Source: JALORV01 sp963703945 | Lineage (GTDB): Bacteria; Pseudomonadota; Gammaproteobacteria; Burkholderiales; Burkholderiaceae_F | NCBI GenBank assembly: GCA_963703945.1 | Contig: CAVPGM010000020.1 | Location: 62,001-126,000, forward strand | Length of the DNA stretch: 64,000 nucleotides | Direction: 5' to 3' | Part shown: one piece after another, positions 55,140 through 64,000 of the stretch | How positions within the stretch are numbered: position 1 is the first letter of the stretch | Layout: every line of letters starts with the position of its first letter | Program-made: the position numbers and the translations under genes | The notes under the pieces: generated by a model | Seen by the model: the letters and a program-made list of their open reading frames with translations, nothing else | Told to the model about the DNA's origin: nothing | The model's database searches: none

Positions 55140-55628
55140 TCAGGCGCGCGCCGCGACTTCGGATGGCCGCAGCTGGGACGCGACCTTGTCGAGTACGCCG
55201 TTGACGTACTTGAAACCCTCGGTACCGCCGAAGCTCTTGGCCAGTTCGACTGCCTCGTTGATGATCGACGCGATAGGGAATCTCGGCGCGATGCTTCAGT
55301 CTCATAGGTGGCGAGCAGCAGGATGCCGTGCTCGACCGGCGACAGCGCCTCGACGTCGCGATCGAGGTGCGGCGCGAACTCCGCGCGCAGCGCATCGGCG
55401 CCTTCGATCGCACCGTTCAGCAGTTCGCGATAGTGCGCCATGTCGGTCCGTTGAGCGAGCTCCTCCAGCCGCTCGCGCCCGCGCGTTTCCGCCAGATGTC
55501 CCTCGATGGCGGCGACGATCCTGCCCGCCGACTAGCCACTGGTACAGCCCCTGCACGGCGAGCTCGCGTGCGCGGCGGCGCGCACTGCGCCCCGAAGCCT
55601 TGCCGCCCTGTCGCCGCCACGGGCTCAT
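55140..55628 (-). CDS. nusB: transcription antitermination factor NusB (three frameshifts)
   Basis: NusB binds boxA with NusE for rRNA antitermination. The start MSPWRRQGGKASGRSARRRA leads to RELAVQGLYQWLVGG; after a +1 shift near 55520 comes MAHYRELLNGAIEGADALR and DVEALSPVEHGILLLATYE; +1 shifts near 55300 and 55268 lead to LKHRAEIPYRV, INEAVELAKSFGGTEGFKYV and NGVLDKVA. The complete ~155-residue protein can be rebuilt by removing three bases. ATG 55628 overlaps the ribH stop in ATGA. Confidence 0.85.
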
Positions 55629-56110
55629 TCGCCGGCTGCTTCGTCGCCATTCTCGTCCAGCGCCCACAGCAGATTGGCCATTTCGACCGCCACCTGCGCC
55701 GCATCGCGACCCTTCTCGGCGACCCGCGCGCGGGCCTGCTCGTCGTCTTCGGTCGTGATGATCCCGTTGGCGATCGGCACGCCGTGGGCGAGCGCGACCT
55801 GCGCGACGCCGCGCGCCGACTCATTGGACACGACTTCGAAGTGGTAGGTCTCGCCGCGGATCACGCAGCCGAGTGCGATCAAGGCGTCGAATTCCTCGGT
55901 GGCCGCGAGCTTGGCGAGTGCGACCGGAATCTCGAGCGCACCGGGGACCGTCAGATGCGTGATGTCGTTATCGTCGACGCCGAGTCTGATCAACTCACTG
56001 ACACAGGCTTCCTGCAGTGCCTGTCCGGCCCACTCGTTGAACCGCGCCTGCACGATGCCGATGCGCAGATCGGCGCCGTCGAGATCGGGCGCGAAGTAGT
56101 CGATCGCCAT
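55625..56110 (-). CDS. ribH: 6,7-dimethyl-8-ribityllumazine synthase
   Basis: RibH condenses the pyrimidine intermediate with dihydroxybutanone phosphate. The 161-residue protein has IGIVQARFNEWAGQALQEA, LTVPGALEIPVALAKLA, the phosphate-site block LIALGCVIRGETYHFEVVSN and VPIANGIITTEDDEQARARV. It is intact. Its ATG at 56110 lies one base from the end of the inverted-repeat element, so the usual ribosome binding site would be provided by the element itself. It is followed by nusB in ATGA overlap. Confidence 0.95.
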   Translation of the reverse strand: MAIDYFAPDLDGADLRIGIVQARFNEWAGQALQEACVSELIRLGVDDNDITHLTVPGALEIPVALAKLAATEEFDALIALGCVIRGETYHFEVVSNESARGVAQVALAHGVPIANGIITTEDDEQARARVAEKGRDAAQVAVEMANLLWALDENGDEAAGE

Positions 56111-56111
56111 T

Positions 56112-56279
56112 TAGGGCCTGTTCACGCTAAATGCGGGAGATGCGTTGGGCCGCAATGCGGATGGATGCGCGAAGGGCGGCGCTGCGAATGGTAACTCCCA
56201 TTCGCAAGCCGCCCGCCAAAGCAGACGCCGTATTGCGGCCCAACCCTGCGGGAAAGCGAAGTGGCGTGAACAGGCCCTA
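56112..56279. mobile_element. MITE-like 168-bp inverted-repeat element between ribBA and ribH
   Basis: The ends TAGGGCCTGTTCACGC and GCGTGAACAGGCCCTA form a perfect 16-bp inverted repeat. Further in, GTTGGGCCGCAAT pairs with ATTGCGGCCCAAC, and GGGCGGC and GCGAATGG pair with GCCGCCC and CCATTCGC around a small centre. The whole unit can therefore fold into one long hairpin with bulges. It has no gene. Flanking TTAG and CTAG are compatible with YTAR target duplications of IS5-type transposases (inference). It separates ribBA from ribH. Confidence 0.75.
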
Positions 56280-56339
56280 GCCTCCCGGCAAAGCAGTGTA
56301 CGCGAGCAACCGCGCTGACCGCGCCGCGCGCGGTGACGA

Positions 56340-57494
56340 TCACTGTTCGACGAAACCGGTCGCGTGCAGACCGAAACCTGCCATCGACGGCATCTTGCGC
56401 GGCCGTGCCAGCAGCTTCATCTGACGCGACGTTCGAGATCGCGCAGGATCTGCGCGCCGATGCCGTAGGTGCGCAGGTCCATGCGCGCGTGCCGCGCCAC
56501 CTCGTCGCCCGCCTCGAGCGACGTTCGGGCGTCGAACTGCGGCGAACAGCGCATCAGCCGTCTCCGCGCAGTTGAGCAGCACCAGCACGCCGCTTTCGGC
56601 CGCCGCAATGGCCGCCAGCGCGCGCGGGATCGGCCACGAATGGGTACCGGCCCCGGCGTCGAGGAAGTCGAGCACCGACACCGGCTCGTGCACGCGCACT
56701 AGCGTCTCGCGTTCCGGATCGATCGTTGCCCCTGACGAGTGCAAGGTGCGCTGAACCGCTCGGCTTGTCGCGGTAGACGACGAGTTCGAACTCGCCGGCC
56801 GGCAGCTGCACACGCCGGCGACCGCGCCGCTCGATGATCGATTCGTTGGCCGCCCGATAGTGGATCAGGTCGGCGATGGTGCCGATCTTCAGTCCGTGCT
56901 CGCTGGGCGAAGGGAACGAGGTCAGGCAGCCGCGCCATGGTGCCGTCGTCGTTCATGATCTCGCAGATCACGGCGGCCGGCGTCAGGCCCGCCAACTGCG
57001 TGAGATCGCAGCCCGCCTCGGTGTGACCAGCGCGCATCAGTACGCCGCCCGGCTGCGCGACCACGGGAAACACATGTCCCGGCTGGACGATGTCGCCCGG
57101 TTTCGCGGTCGGCGCGGGTCGCCACCCACACCGTGCGTGCGCGGTCCGCCGCCGAGATACCGGTCGTCACGCCTTCGGCTGCCTCGATCGAGACCGTGAA
57201 ATTGGTACCGTGCACGGTCCCGTTGGCCCGCGCCATCGGCGGCAGCGCCAGTTGCCGCGCGTGCGCCTCGGTCAGCGTCAGGCACACCAGGCCGCGCGCA
57301 TGCTTGGCCATGAAATTGATCTTTTCCGGCGTGACGAAGTCCGCCGCGAACACCAGGTCGCCCTCGTTTTCGCGATCCTCGTCGTCGACGAGCACGACGA
57401 CTCGTCCGCTGCGCAGTTCCTCGAGGATCTCGGGAACGCTCGCGATCGCGCCCGCGGATCCGGGTTGGGGCGTGACCAGCGACAGAGCGCTCAT
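56340..57494 (-). CDS. ribBA: 3,4-dihydroxy-2-butanone 4-phosphate synthase / GTP cyclohydrolase II-like RibBA (about six frameshifts)
   Basis: The N-terminal RibB domain is intact in motif: GRVVVLVDDEDRENEGDLVF, FMAKHARGLVCLTLTE, GTNFTVSIEAAEGVTTGISA, then HTEAGCDLTQLAGLTPAAV. The RibA-like half (from LPAGEFELVVYRDKPSGSAH) lacks the three-cysteine zinc block that true GTP cyclohydrolase II needs; it reads RVHEPVSVLDFLDAGAGTH instead. Such degenerate C-domains are known in Betaproteobacteria. +1 shifts fall near 57110, 56904, 56726, 56541 and twice near 56430. The final RKMPSMAGFGLHATGFVEQ is conserved. Confidence 0.83.
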
Positions 57495-57578
57495 GCAACC
57501 TCCAGGGTCTGCATCGCTTGAGGTCGACGATTGTAGTCGCCTCACCTGCGCAGACATGACCAGCCGCCGTGTCACAGG

Positions 57579-58260
57579 TCAGCGATGCAATGCGATGACC
57601 GACAGGTTCCAGAGGAGATGCGCGATGATCGGCAGCGACCAGGCTGCCGGTCCGGGCGCGCAGCCACAGGTAGAGCAGCGCCGCCGGAGCGACTCCAAGC
57701 AGCAACCCGGGACGGGCACCGTGCAGCGCGACGAAGGCTGCCGTCAGCAGAAGCCCGCCCGGGCCGATGCGCGCACCCCACAGCTGCCAGCGCGGCGGGA
57801 TCGCCTGGTCCGCCAGCGACAACAGCACGCCGCGCATCACGAGTTCCTCGACGATCGCGGCAACGACCGCAGCAACGGCGGTTGTCACCGAGACGACGAT
57901 CGGGTCGAGTCCGCGGCCCGCCAGCACCAGCAGGTTGAGTGCTAACGCGGCGGACGTCACGACGGCGGCCGATCGAAAACTGCCCGGCCGCGGCGGCACC
58001 AGGCCGATCGATTCCGCCGTCAGCGACCCGAACGAACGCAGCGGCTGGACAGCCAGCCACACCGCAAGCGCCGCCAGCGCCGGGGCCGCAGGACGCCAGT
58101 CGGGATCGAGCAGCCCGGCTGCGGCGGCAAGTGCCACGACATAGAGCAGCAGCAGCGCCCAGCAGCCGACCGCTGCTGAGCGGCCGCCGCGCGTGCTCAG
58201 GAGAATCGGGGCAGCGCCGATCGCCAGCGCGAGCAACCAGCCTGCGGCGGTGGCGCTCAC
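57579..58260 (-). CDS. CPBP family intramembrane metalloprotease-like protein (one frameshift)
   Basis: This ~226-residue membrane protein has several hydrophobic segments and the CPBP/Abi motifs EELVMRGVLLSL (EExxxR), FVALHGARPGLLLGV (His) and, after a +1 shift near 57637, IAHLLWNLSVIALH (HxxxN). It is a predicted Rce1-like peptidase of the inner membrane. It lies between ribE (starting GTG 58260, five bases after the ribE stop) and ribBA, an unusual guest in a riboflavin operon. The substrate is unknown. Confidence 0.75.
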
Positions 58261-58264
58261 CGGC

Positions 58265-58874
58265 TCACGCGGTGCGCGGCAGCATCCGCTCGACGTAACG
58301 GGCGATCAGGTCCACCTCGAGGTTCACGGCGTGCCCCGGCGCCAGGCTGTCCGAGCGTGGTCACCGCCGACGTATGCGGAATCACGTTGATCGAAAAGTC
58401 GCAGCCCTCCGCCGAGTCCGCAACCTCGTTGACCGTCAGGCTGACGCCATTGACCGCGATCGAACCCTTGCGCGCGAGAAACCGCGCCAGCTCGCTCGGG
58501 GCGCGGATCACCAGCTCGCGCGATTCGCCGACGAGTCTCGCACGCACCACCACGCCGAGGCCGTCGACGTGCCCAGCCACCAGGTGACCCCCGATCGAAT
58601 CGCCCAGGCACATCGAGGTCTCGATGTTGACGGCGCCCAGGTCGTCGAGACCGACCGTCCGGCGCAGGCTCTCGCGCGAGACATCGGCGGTGAAGCGAGC
58701 ACCGGATACGGAGGTCGCCGTCATGCACGCACCATTGATGGCGATGCTGTCGCCCACGCGCGCGGCAAATCCCGGAACACCCGCGGCGTCGACGCTGATC
58801 CGCACTCCGCCGTCATCGGGCAGTCGCTCGACTCGCTCGATGCGTCCGATCCCCTGCACCAGGCCGGTGAACAT
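58265..58874 (-). CDS. ribE: riboflavin synthase, alpha subunit (one frameshift)
   Basis: RibE dismutates lumazine to riboflavin. The two lumazine-binding repeats begin MFTGLVQGIGRIERVE and GGHLVAGHVDGLGVV, with SIAINGACMTAT and GSIAVNGVSLTVNEV in matching places, and CDFSINVIPHTSAVTTLG near the end. A +1 shift near 58346 precedes the conserved tail with VNLEVDLIARYVERM. The start ATG 58874 is six bases after the ribD stop. Confidence 0.88.
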
Positions 58875-58880
58875 GCCAGT

Positions 58881-59978
58881 TCAGACCATGCGTGCGCGCA
58901 GGCGCACGTCGCCGCCGATGGCGGCGACTTCGCGAAACTCCAACCGCTGGGCGTGCGCCAGATCCGACAGCGCCGGCAGATGCAGCATGCCCTGGGCCTC
59001 GCCGATCAGCATCGGGGCCAGATAGACCAGCAGCTCGTCGACCACGCCCGCCCTGACGAGTGAGCCGTTCAGGCGGAAGCCTGCTTCGACATGTAGTTCG
59101 TTGATGTCGCGACGCGCCAGTTCCTTCATCAGCGCTTTCAGGTCCACCTTGCCGCCTTCTTCGGGCAGGACCACGACTTCCGCATTGCGCGCCTCCAGCG
59201 CCGACATCCGAGCAGCAGCCGGCGTAGTCACCGTCGCGACCAGGACCTTGCCGTCGCCCTCGAAGATGCGCGCCTCGGGATCGACCTCCAGCCGGCTGTC
59301 GACCACCACGCGGAGCGGCTGCCGAGAAGTTTCCACCAGGCGGACGTCAAGGCGCGGATTGTCGGTCTGCACCGTCCCGATGCCGGTCAGCACCGCACAG
59401 GCGCGCGACCGCCACGCATGGCTGTCGCGCCGGGCTTCCTCGGAGGTGATCCACTGCGAGACGCCGTTTTCGAGAGCGGTCTTGCCGTCCAGGCTGGCTG
59501 CGATCTTCATCCGCACGAACGGACGACCGCGTTGCATGCGGGAAAAGAACCCCACGTTCAGCTCGGCTGCCTCCTGCGCCAGCAGGCCGCAGCGCACCTC
59601 GATGCCGGCCGAACGCAGCATGTCGAGCCCACCGCCGGCGACGCGCGGGTTCGGATCCTCCACAGCGGCGATCACGCGGCCGACGCGCGCTTCGATCAGC
59701 GCGGTGGCGCACGGCGGCGTCCGCCCGAAGTGACTGCACGGTTCCAGCGTGACATACACGGTGGCGCCGCGCACCTCGTGCGCATTGCGGCGCGCATCCA
59801 GCAGCGCCTCGATTTCGGCATGGTTCGAGCCCGGCGGCTGAGTCCAGCCTTCACCCAGCACGCGCCCGTCGCGGACGATGACGCAGCCGACCCGTGGATT
59901 GGGCGTGGCGTCGGTCAGCGACCGTTCGGCCAGCGCGAGTGCGCGGGACATGAACTCGTGGTCGGCTTCTCCGTACAT
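58881..59978 (-). CDS. ribD: bifunctional diaminohydroxyphosphoribosylaminopyrimidine deaminase / 5-amino-6-(5-phosphoribosylamino)uracil reductase
   Basis: RibD carries out deamination and reduction in riboflavin synthesis. The 365-residue protein has the deaminase zinc site in GSNHAEIEALLDARR and LEPCSHFGRTPPCATAL, then the reductase domain with RPFVRMKIAASLDGKTAL, WITSEEARRDSHAWR and VLTGIGTVQTDNPRLDVR. It is intact. ATG 59978 overlaps the mscS stop by one base (TGATG). Confidence 0.95.
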   Translation of the reverse strand: MYGEADHEFMSRALALAERSLTDATPNPRVGCVIVRDGRVLGEGWTQPPGSNHAEIEALLDARRNAHEVRGATVYVTLEPCSHFGRTPPCATALIEARVGRVIAAVEDPNPRVAGGGLDMLRSAGIEVRCGLLAQEAAELNVGFFSRMQRGRPFVRMKIAASLDGKTALENGVSQWITSEEARRDSHAWRSRACAVLTGIGTVQTDNPRLDVRLVETSRQPLRVVVDSRLEVDPEARIFEGDGKVLVATVTTPAAARMSALEARNAEVVVLPEEGGKVDLKALMKELARRDINELHVEAGFRLNGSLVRAGVVDELLVYLAPMLIGEAQGMLHLPALSDLAHAQRLEFREVAAIGGDVRLRARMV

Positions 59979-62327
59979 CAGGCCGCGCGCGACAGCGTTG
60001 CGCCGGGCACCACTTCGATCTGCAGCGGTCGCTCGCTGTCGAGATGGATGTTCCGCTGCGGGAACGCCACGGTGATACCCGCCTCGGCAAAGCGCTTCTC
60101 CAGCATGTACCGCAGGTCGCTCTGGATCTGCATACCGCTCGATTTGACCACGTCGACCCAGAAGTACAGCGCGAAGATGAGCGCGCTGTCGCCGAAGTCC
60201 TCGAAGATGACCAGCGGCTTCGGATCCTTCATGCACCAGTCCGTGCTCGGCGGCAACCGCTTCCATGATGTCGGCCACCTGGCGGGTCGGCGAGCCATAA
60301 GCGACGCCGACCTTGACCACGCGCCGCATGGTTGGCGACTCGCCGGTCCAGTTGGTGACCTTCTGCTCGAGCAGCAGCGAGTTGGGCACCATCGTCTCGA
60401 TGCCGTCGAACTGTCGCACCGTGGTCGAGCGGATGTCGACCGCCGTCACGACGCCCTGAACGCCGTCGACGTCGACGATGTCGCCGACCCTCACCTTGCG
60501 CTCGAACAAGACGATGACCCCGCTGATCAGGTTGCGCAGCAGCGTTTGCGTTCCGAAGCCGACACCGATCGCGAGCGCGCCGCCCATGAAGGCAAACACC
60601 GTCAGCGGTATCCGCGCGAGGTTCAGCGTCAGCACCAGCAGCGCAAACCCGGTGAGCAGCATGATCCAGCGGCGCAGCACCCTGGCCTGCGCCTCGCTGA
60701 CCTCGAAGCGCTGCACGACGATCCGTTGCGCCGCGGCGGGCGAACAGCGCCGGCGATCCAGTAGCCGAACGACGAAGATCAGCAGCGCGCCGATGCTCTT
60801 GCCGACCGTGATGCCGCGCGAGACGGTGGTCGGCTTGCCGCCGATGTCGACCGTGTCCTCCACGGCGAAAAGTTCGAAATCCCACAGTGAGCCGATCAGG
60901 TCACGAAGCGAGGCGCGGATGTCGGCGAAACGCTCGGCAGTCGTCCGCCGACCGACCGCCTGCGCGTATTCGTGCTTCCATCGGCTCTGAGCCGTGCCCA
61001 GTCGCTGCGCCAGCGCCTGGAGTTCGCTGACCGCATCGTCCGCGCGCCGCGTCGCCTCGAGCGCGGCCATCTGGAAGCGCCGCCCGGGCGCGTTCTCGTC
61101 GAGCGCGTCGACGCGCCGCTGCTGATCCTGCAGTGCCGCATCCGCCAGAGTGCCCAGGTCGGCCGCGTACGACTTTAGTGAGTCGACGCGCGTGAGCATT
61201 GCCATCAGCGCCTTCTCGGCCGTTCGACGCACGCCGGGATCCGGATCGCTGAGCGAGGCATAGCGCTGGCGCCACGCTTCGATCGAAAGTGGCTGCAGGC
61301 CGCGCAGCGTGTTCAACGCGCTCAACTGCGTACGCAAGGATTCCAGTGTCTGGTCGGCTGCTTCGAGCTGGGACTGCTGCTCGGCGAGCCGACGGACCTC
61401 GTCGACCGACTTTGGCGCCGGCTGTGAGCCGATGGTACGGCGCACCTGGTCGCGCTCGGCGAGCGCCCGGCTGCGCGCGTTGCTGGCCTCTTCGATGCGT
61501 CGCTCCAGCACCAACTGCTGGGTCTGCAGTCCCTTGACCACGCGTTCGAGTTCCCGCTCGCTGAAGCGATAGTTGGCTGCCAGAACTGCAGCCTGCTTCT
61601 CGTAAAGAGCCAAACGCGCCTGCGCGGTGTTCAGCAGCTCGTTGTTCAGTTCGCCCTGCAACTGGATCAGCACCAGACCTTCGCTCAAGCGGCGGGTACG
61701 CAGCCGCGCCAGCTCGACTGGTGCCGCCGCGTCGCCGGGTGCCCGTTCAATGACCAGCCGTTCGGCAGCCTGGCTGCTCTTCAGCAGCTCTTCCACGCGC
61801 AGCAGTTCTTCCTGTTGCAACGTCGCGACCGAACGGTACGAATGCAGCCGCAACCGCTCCGCATCGAGCTGATCGAGCGCCGCGTCGACCTGCAACAGCG
61901 TGTAGGGTCCGGGCTCAGTCGGCCCCTTCCAGCCGGCAAGCGCTTCCTCGGCCGTGGCGCGACTTGCACGCGCGGACTCGATCTCGCCCAGCATGTCGAT
62001 CTGGTTCTGCAGGAGCATCGGGAAGCGTTGCAGCAACCAGCCCATTTCGGCGACCTGGGCCGGGGTCGCCCCGGCCGGTATCGGGTAGTTTCCCGAGCGC
62101 TCCTCCGCAGCCGCCTGCTCAGCTGCCCTCAGCACCTTCTCCAGATCGGCCCGGCGCTCGGGTATTGCCAGCGAGCCCGACCTGACTGCCTCACCGGGCT
62201 TGTCCGCCTTGGACGCGCCGCCTCCCAGCAATTTCTGCACGAGCGGGGTCGGGACCGCGGCCGGAGAGAGCACGGCTAGAAGCAGCGCGACCGCAGCCAG
62301 AGTCCAAAGGCGACGCGAGCAAAGCAT
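59978..62327 (-). CDS. mechanosensitive ion channel of the MscS superfamily (about four frameshifts)
   Basis: This ~780-residue MscS-like channel has a signal peptide (LWTLAAVALLLAVLSPAAV), a long periplasmic coiled-coil region with many Gln/Glu/Leu heptads (about residues 60-430), a few membrane helices and the MscS pore and beta domain: GGALAIGVGFGTQTLLRNLI, VRVGDIVDVDGVQGVV, RSTTVRQFDGIETMVPNSLL. A +1 shift near 60234 precedes KPLVIFEDFGDSALIFAL. Between 60731 and 60775 three +1 shifts cancel out, garbling about 15 residues (FGYWIAGALFA can be read across frames). Confidence 0.85.
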
Positions 62328-62387
62328 CGGTGGATTCTACGGACGTTCCTGGCCCGCATCGGCGCGCCCACCTGCGACGCGGGCACG

Positions 62388-62415
62388 AAAAAAGGCCGCT
62401 GTGTGAACAGCGGCC
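62388..62415 (-). terminator. rho-independent terminator downstream of the first hsp20 gene
   Basis: On the minus strand GGCCGCTG pairs with CAGCGGCC across a TTCACA loop and is followed by TTTTTT. It lies about 55 bases past the Hsp20 stop at 62469. Confidence 0.85.
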
Positions 62416-62468
62416 CTGGCGTCCGCGGCACGGTGTTGCGCCGTGCCGCGTTTCGACGCCCCAGAGGG

Positions 62469-62921
62469 TTAATTGATCGTCAGCTTCCGGCTGGTCTGAG
62501 GAGCCCGCTTGGGCAGCGTCAGCGTCAGCACGCCGTTCTCGTAATGAGCGTCGGCGCCGGCTTCGGTAACCTCAGCCGGCAGTTCGAAGGTGCGTGCATA
62601 CATGGCGGCATATCGCTCACTGTGCAGAACACGCTCGCCTTCCTTCTCTTCCCTGGTGCTTTGCGTTTCGGCGCGGATGGAAACGCGCATGCCTTCAACC
62701 GATACCTCGATGTCCTCCTTCTTCACACCGGGCATGTCGATCTTGATCTCGAAACTGTCGCCCTTGTCGACCACGTCCATCAACGCCCGCTCGATGGCGG
62801 GCATGTCGGGATAACGCGACATCGTCGGCAGCAGGCTAGTGCGGCTCCACAGATCATCCATCCAATCGCCGAACAGCGGCACAAAAGGAGTGTTACGCCG
62901 ATGCATCAGCAGATTTGCCAT
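62469..62921 (-). CDS. Hsp20/alpha-crystallin family small heat shock protein 1
   Basis: This 150-residue chaperone holds unfolding proteins. Its alpha-crystallin domain shows FEIKIDMPGVKKEDIEVSVE, ERVLHSERYAAMYARTFELP and the end ENGVLTLTLPKRAP. The C-terminal I/L-x-I/L-type anchor is KLTIN. ATG 62921 has the strong site AGGAGGTCA. It forms a tandem with the next gene, with 175 bases between. Confidence 0.93.
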   Translation of the reverse strand: MANLLMHRRNTPFVPLFGDWMDDLWSRTSLLPTMSRYPDMPAIERALMDVVDKGDSFEIKIDMPGVKKEDIEVSVEGMRVSIRAETQSTREEKEGERVLHSERYAAMYARTFELPAEVTEAGADAHYENGVLTLTLPKRAPQTSRKLTIN

Positions 62922-63096
62922 CGTGACCTCCTTTCGAACACGGGCCCGAATTCCCTTCCGGGCCTTCATCTTCAACATAGGTCGGGTTCGCGGCTGCACA
63001 AGGTCTCATGCCGAGCGCGGATTGATGCACATCAACGCAGACACCGCCAGGTGCGGTCGAGCGAGGACGAGCGAACCGTCCCCGCCCGCTGCAGCG

Positions 63097-63540
63097 TCAA
63101 CGAACAGCCAGCCGCTTGCTGGTGACCGTCGCCCGCTTGGGAAGCGCCAGCGTCAGCACTCCATTTTCGAAGCGGGCATCGGCCCCGTCTTCGGTCACTT
63201 CAGCGGGCAGTTCGAAGTTGCGTGCATAGCTGGTCACGGTGCGCTCGCTGTGGAGCACGCGTTCGCCGTCCTTGGTTTCGCGCTCCTTGTGCGTTTCGGC
63301 CTGGATCGCGACGCGCGAGCCTTCGACGGACACGTTGATGTCTTCCTTGCCTACGCCGGGAAGGTCAACCTTGATTTCATACTTGTCGCCCTGATCGATG
63401 ACGTCCATCCGCGCCCGGGCCACCGTGCTGCTCTCGCCGCTCAGCGCGGGAAGAACGCCTGGGCGCTGGAAGAAATCATTGAATACATCGTCGACCAGCG
63501 CGCCAAACGGATCGCTGCGACGCAAAGAAACATGGTTCAT
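63097..63540 (-). CDS. Hsp20/alpha-crystallin family small heat shock protein 2
   Basis: This 147-residue paralogue has YEIKVDLPGVGKEDINVSVE, GERVLHSERTVTSYARNFEL and ENGVLTLALPKRATVTSKRL. It is about as similar to the first Hsp20 as tandem duplicates usually are in the core, with distinct N-termini (SDPFGALVDDVFNDFFQRP here). ATG 63540 is preceded by GGAGG. It may be induced with the first, though no ROSE-like hairpin or sigma-32 site was identified. Confidence 0.93.
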   Translation of the reverse strand: MNHVSLRRSDPFGALVDDVFNDFFQRPGVLPALSGESSTVARARMDVIDQGDKYEIKVDLPGVGKEDINVSVEGSRVAIQAETHKERETKDGERVLHSERTVTSYARNFELPAEVTEDGADARFENGVLTLALPKRATVTSKRLAVR

Positions 63541-63631
63541 GAGGGCCTCCGACTGAATAGATGAGCAGGCCGCCGCCTGCGGTTCCATTTAGTTCGGGAC
63601 TGCCCCCGAAGTTTCAAGGGCCGCAAAGCGA

Positions 63632-64000
63632 CTAGCCGCGGGCCGGGCGCCGACGGGGTCGCCGCGACGGCTGGACCTCGCGCACGACCTCGGCAAACTC
63701 GTCGACATCTTCGAAACTGCGGTAGACCGAGGCGAAGCGGATGTAGGCCACCTTATCCAGCCGCTTGAGTTCGCGCATCACGAGCTCACCCAGCTTCTCG
63801 CTCTTGACTTCGCGCTGCGCGGAAGACAGCAGCTTGTCCTCGATGCGGGCAATGGCATCGTCGACCGCTTCGCGCGGGACCGGCCGCTTGCGCAGCGACA
63901 GCTGCATGCTGGCGCGCAGCTTGTCGCGGTCGTAGTCGGCCCGACCGCCGCCGCGCTTGATGATGGTCGGCATCACCAGTTCGACCCGCTCGTAGGTCGT
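63632..64000 (-). CDS. nrdR: transcriptional repressor NrdR (5' end outside the window)
   Basis: NrdR represses ribonucleotide reductase genes in response to bound nucleotides. The visible part is the linker TTYERVELVMPTIIKR and the ATP-cone domain with GGRADYDRDKLRASMQLSLR, IARIEDKLLSSAQREVKSEK, LGELVMRELKRLDKVAYIRF and ASVYRSFEDVDEF. The N-terminal zinc ribbon lies beyond 64000. In Betaproteobacteria nrdR is regularly upstream of ribD. Confidence 0.93.
   Translation of the reverse strand, partial: TTYERVELVMPTIIKRGGGRADYDRDKLRASMQLSLRKRPVPREAVDDAIARIEDKLLSSAQREVKSEKLGELVMRELKRLDKVAYIRFASVYRSFEDVDEFAEVVREVQPSRRPRRRPARG

Overview
The window looks like a metagenomic or poorly polished contig made of two unrelated proteobacterial chromosomes. 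Positions 1 to about 32950 are alphaproteobacterial (Hyphomicrobiales, Bradyrhizobium/Xanthobacteraceae-like). The evidence is the plsX-fabH-ihfA-merR order beside bamE and a YceD-type DUF177 gene, usg, BcsS, the two tandem AA_synth genes with UPF0280, and a GroEL ending in GGGMDF. From about 33390 to 64000 the content and order are betaproteobacterial (Burkholderiales/Rhodocyclales-like): pilG-pilH-pilI, rubredoxin, thiD-thiE-hemL, and nrdR ... ribD-ribE-ribBA-ribH-nusB-thiL-pgpA-pncC. A short mosaic at 32954-33390 holds the tail of a third gene (an SDR) between a truncated TcmP gene and a truncated pilI.

Alpha half: 1-7844 is a catabolic and transport cluster. It holds a 6-hydroxynicotinate-reductase-like tail, UPF0280, two AA_synth proteins, a complete branched-chain-amino-acid-type ABC importer with fused permeases, and a MarR regulator. 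Then come ligA (one frameshift), convergent pepP, prmA, small unknown genes, a DUF29 gene, a K+-independent proton-pumping pyrophosphatase, divergent bamE and DUF177, the lipid block plsX-fabH, ihfA, a MerR gene, a lipid A acyltransferase, a universal stress protein, BcsS, an MFS transporter, DUF72, DUF488, CIRCE-controlled groESL, usg, a cyclophilin-like protein, a lipoprotein and an HDAC-like deacetylase.

Beta half: type IV pilus chemotaxis genes, rubredoxin, thiamine and haem biosynthesis, DsbD with a secreted thioredoxin-fold protein, a second CIRCE-controlled groESL, an orphan Cas6e-like RNase-fold gene, a DUF1501/DUF1800 secreted pair, dacB, an ElaB/YqjD-YqjE-YqjK trio, pyrF, a CBS/CorC membrane protein, a fluoroacetate-dehalogenase-like hydrolase, then the riboflavin/nusB/thiL/pgpA/pncC block, an MscS channel, two Hsp20 chaperones and partial nrdR.

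Two features affect how every entry should be read. First, many core genes (ligA, dsbD, groEL2, dacB, pncC, pgpA, thiL, nusB, ribBA, ribE, mscS and a CPBP gene) are broken by frameshifts that all go the same way, as if single bases had been inserted. This is best explained by insertion-type sequencing error and not by gene decay. Second, the taxonomic join means gene neighbourhoods across about 33 kb are not real. The most interesting biological items are the orphan Cas6e-like gene at 43041-43730 and a 168-bp fully folded inverted-repeat element (MITE-like) that abuts the ribH start codon.
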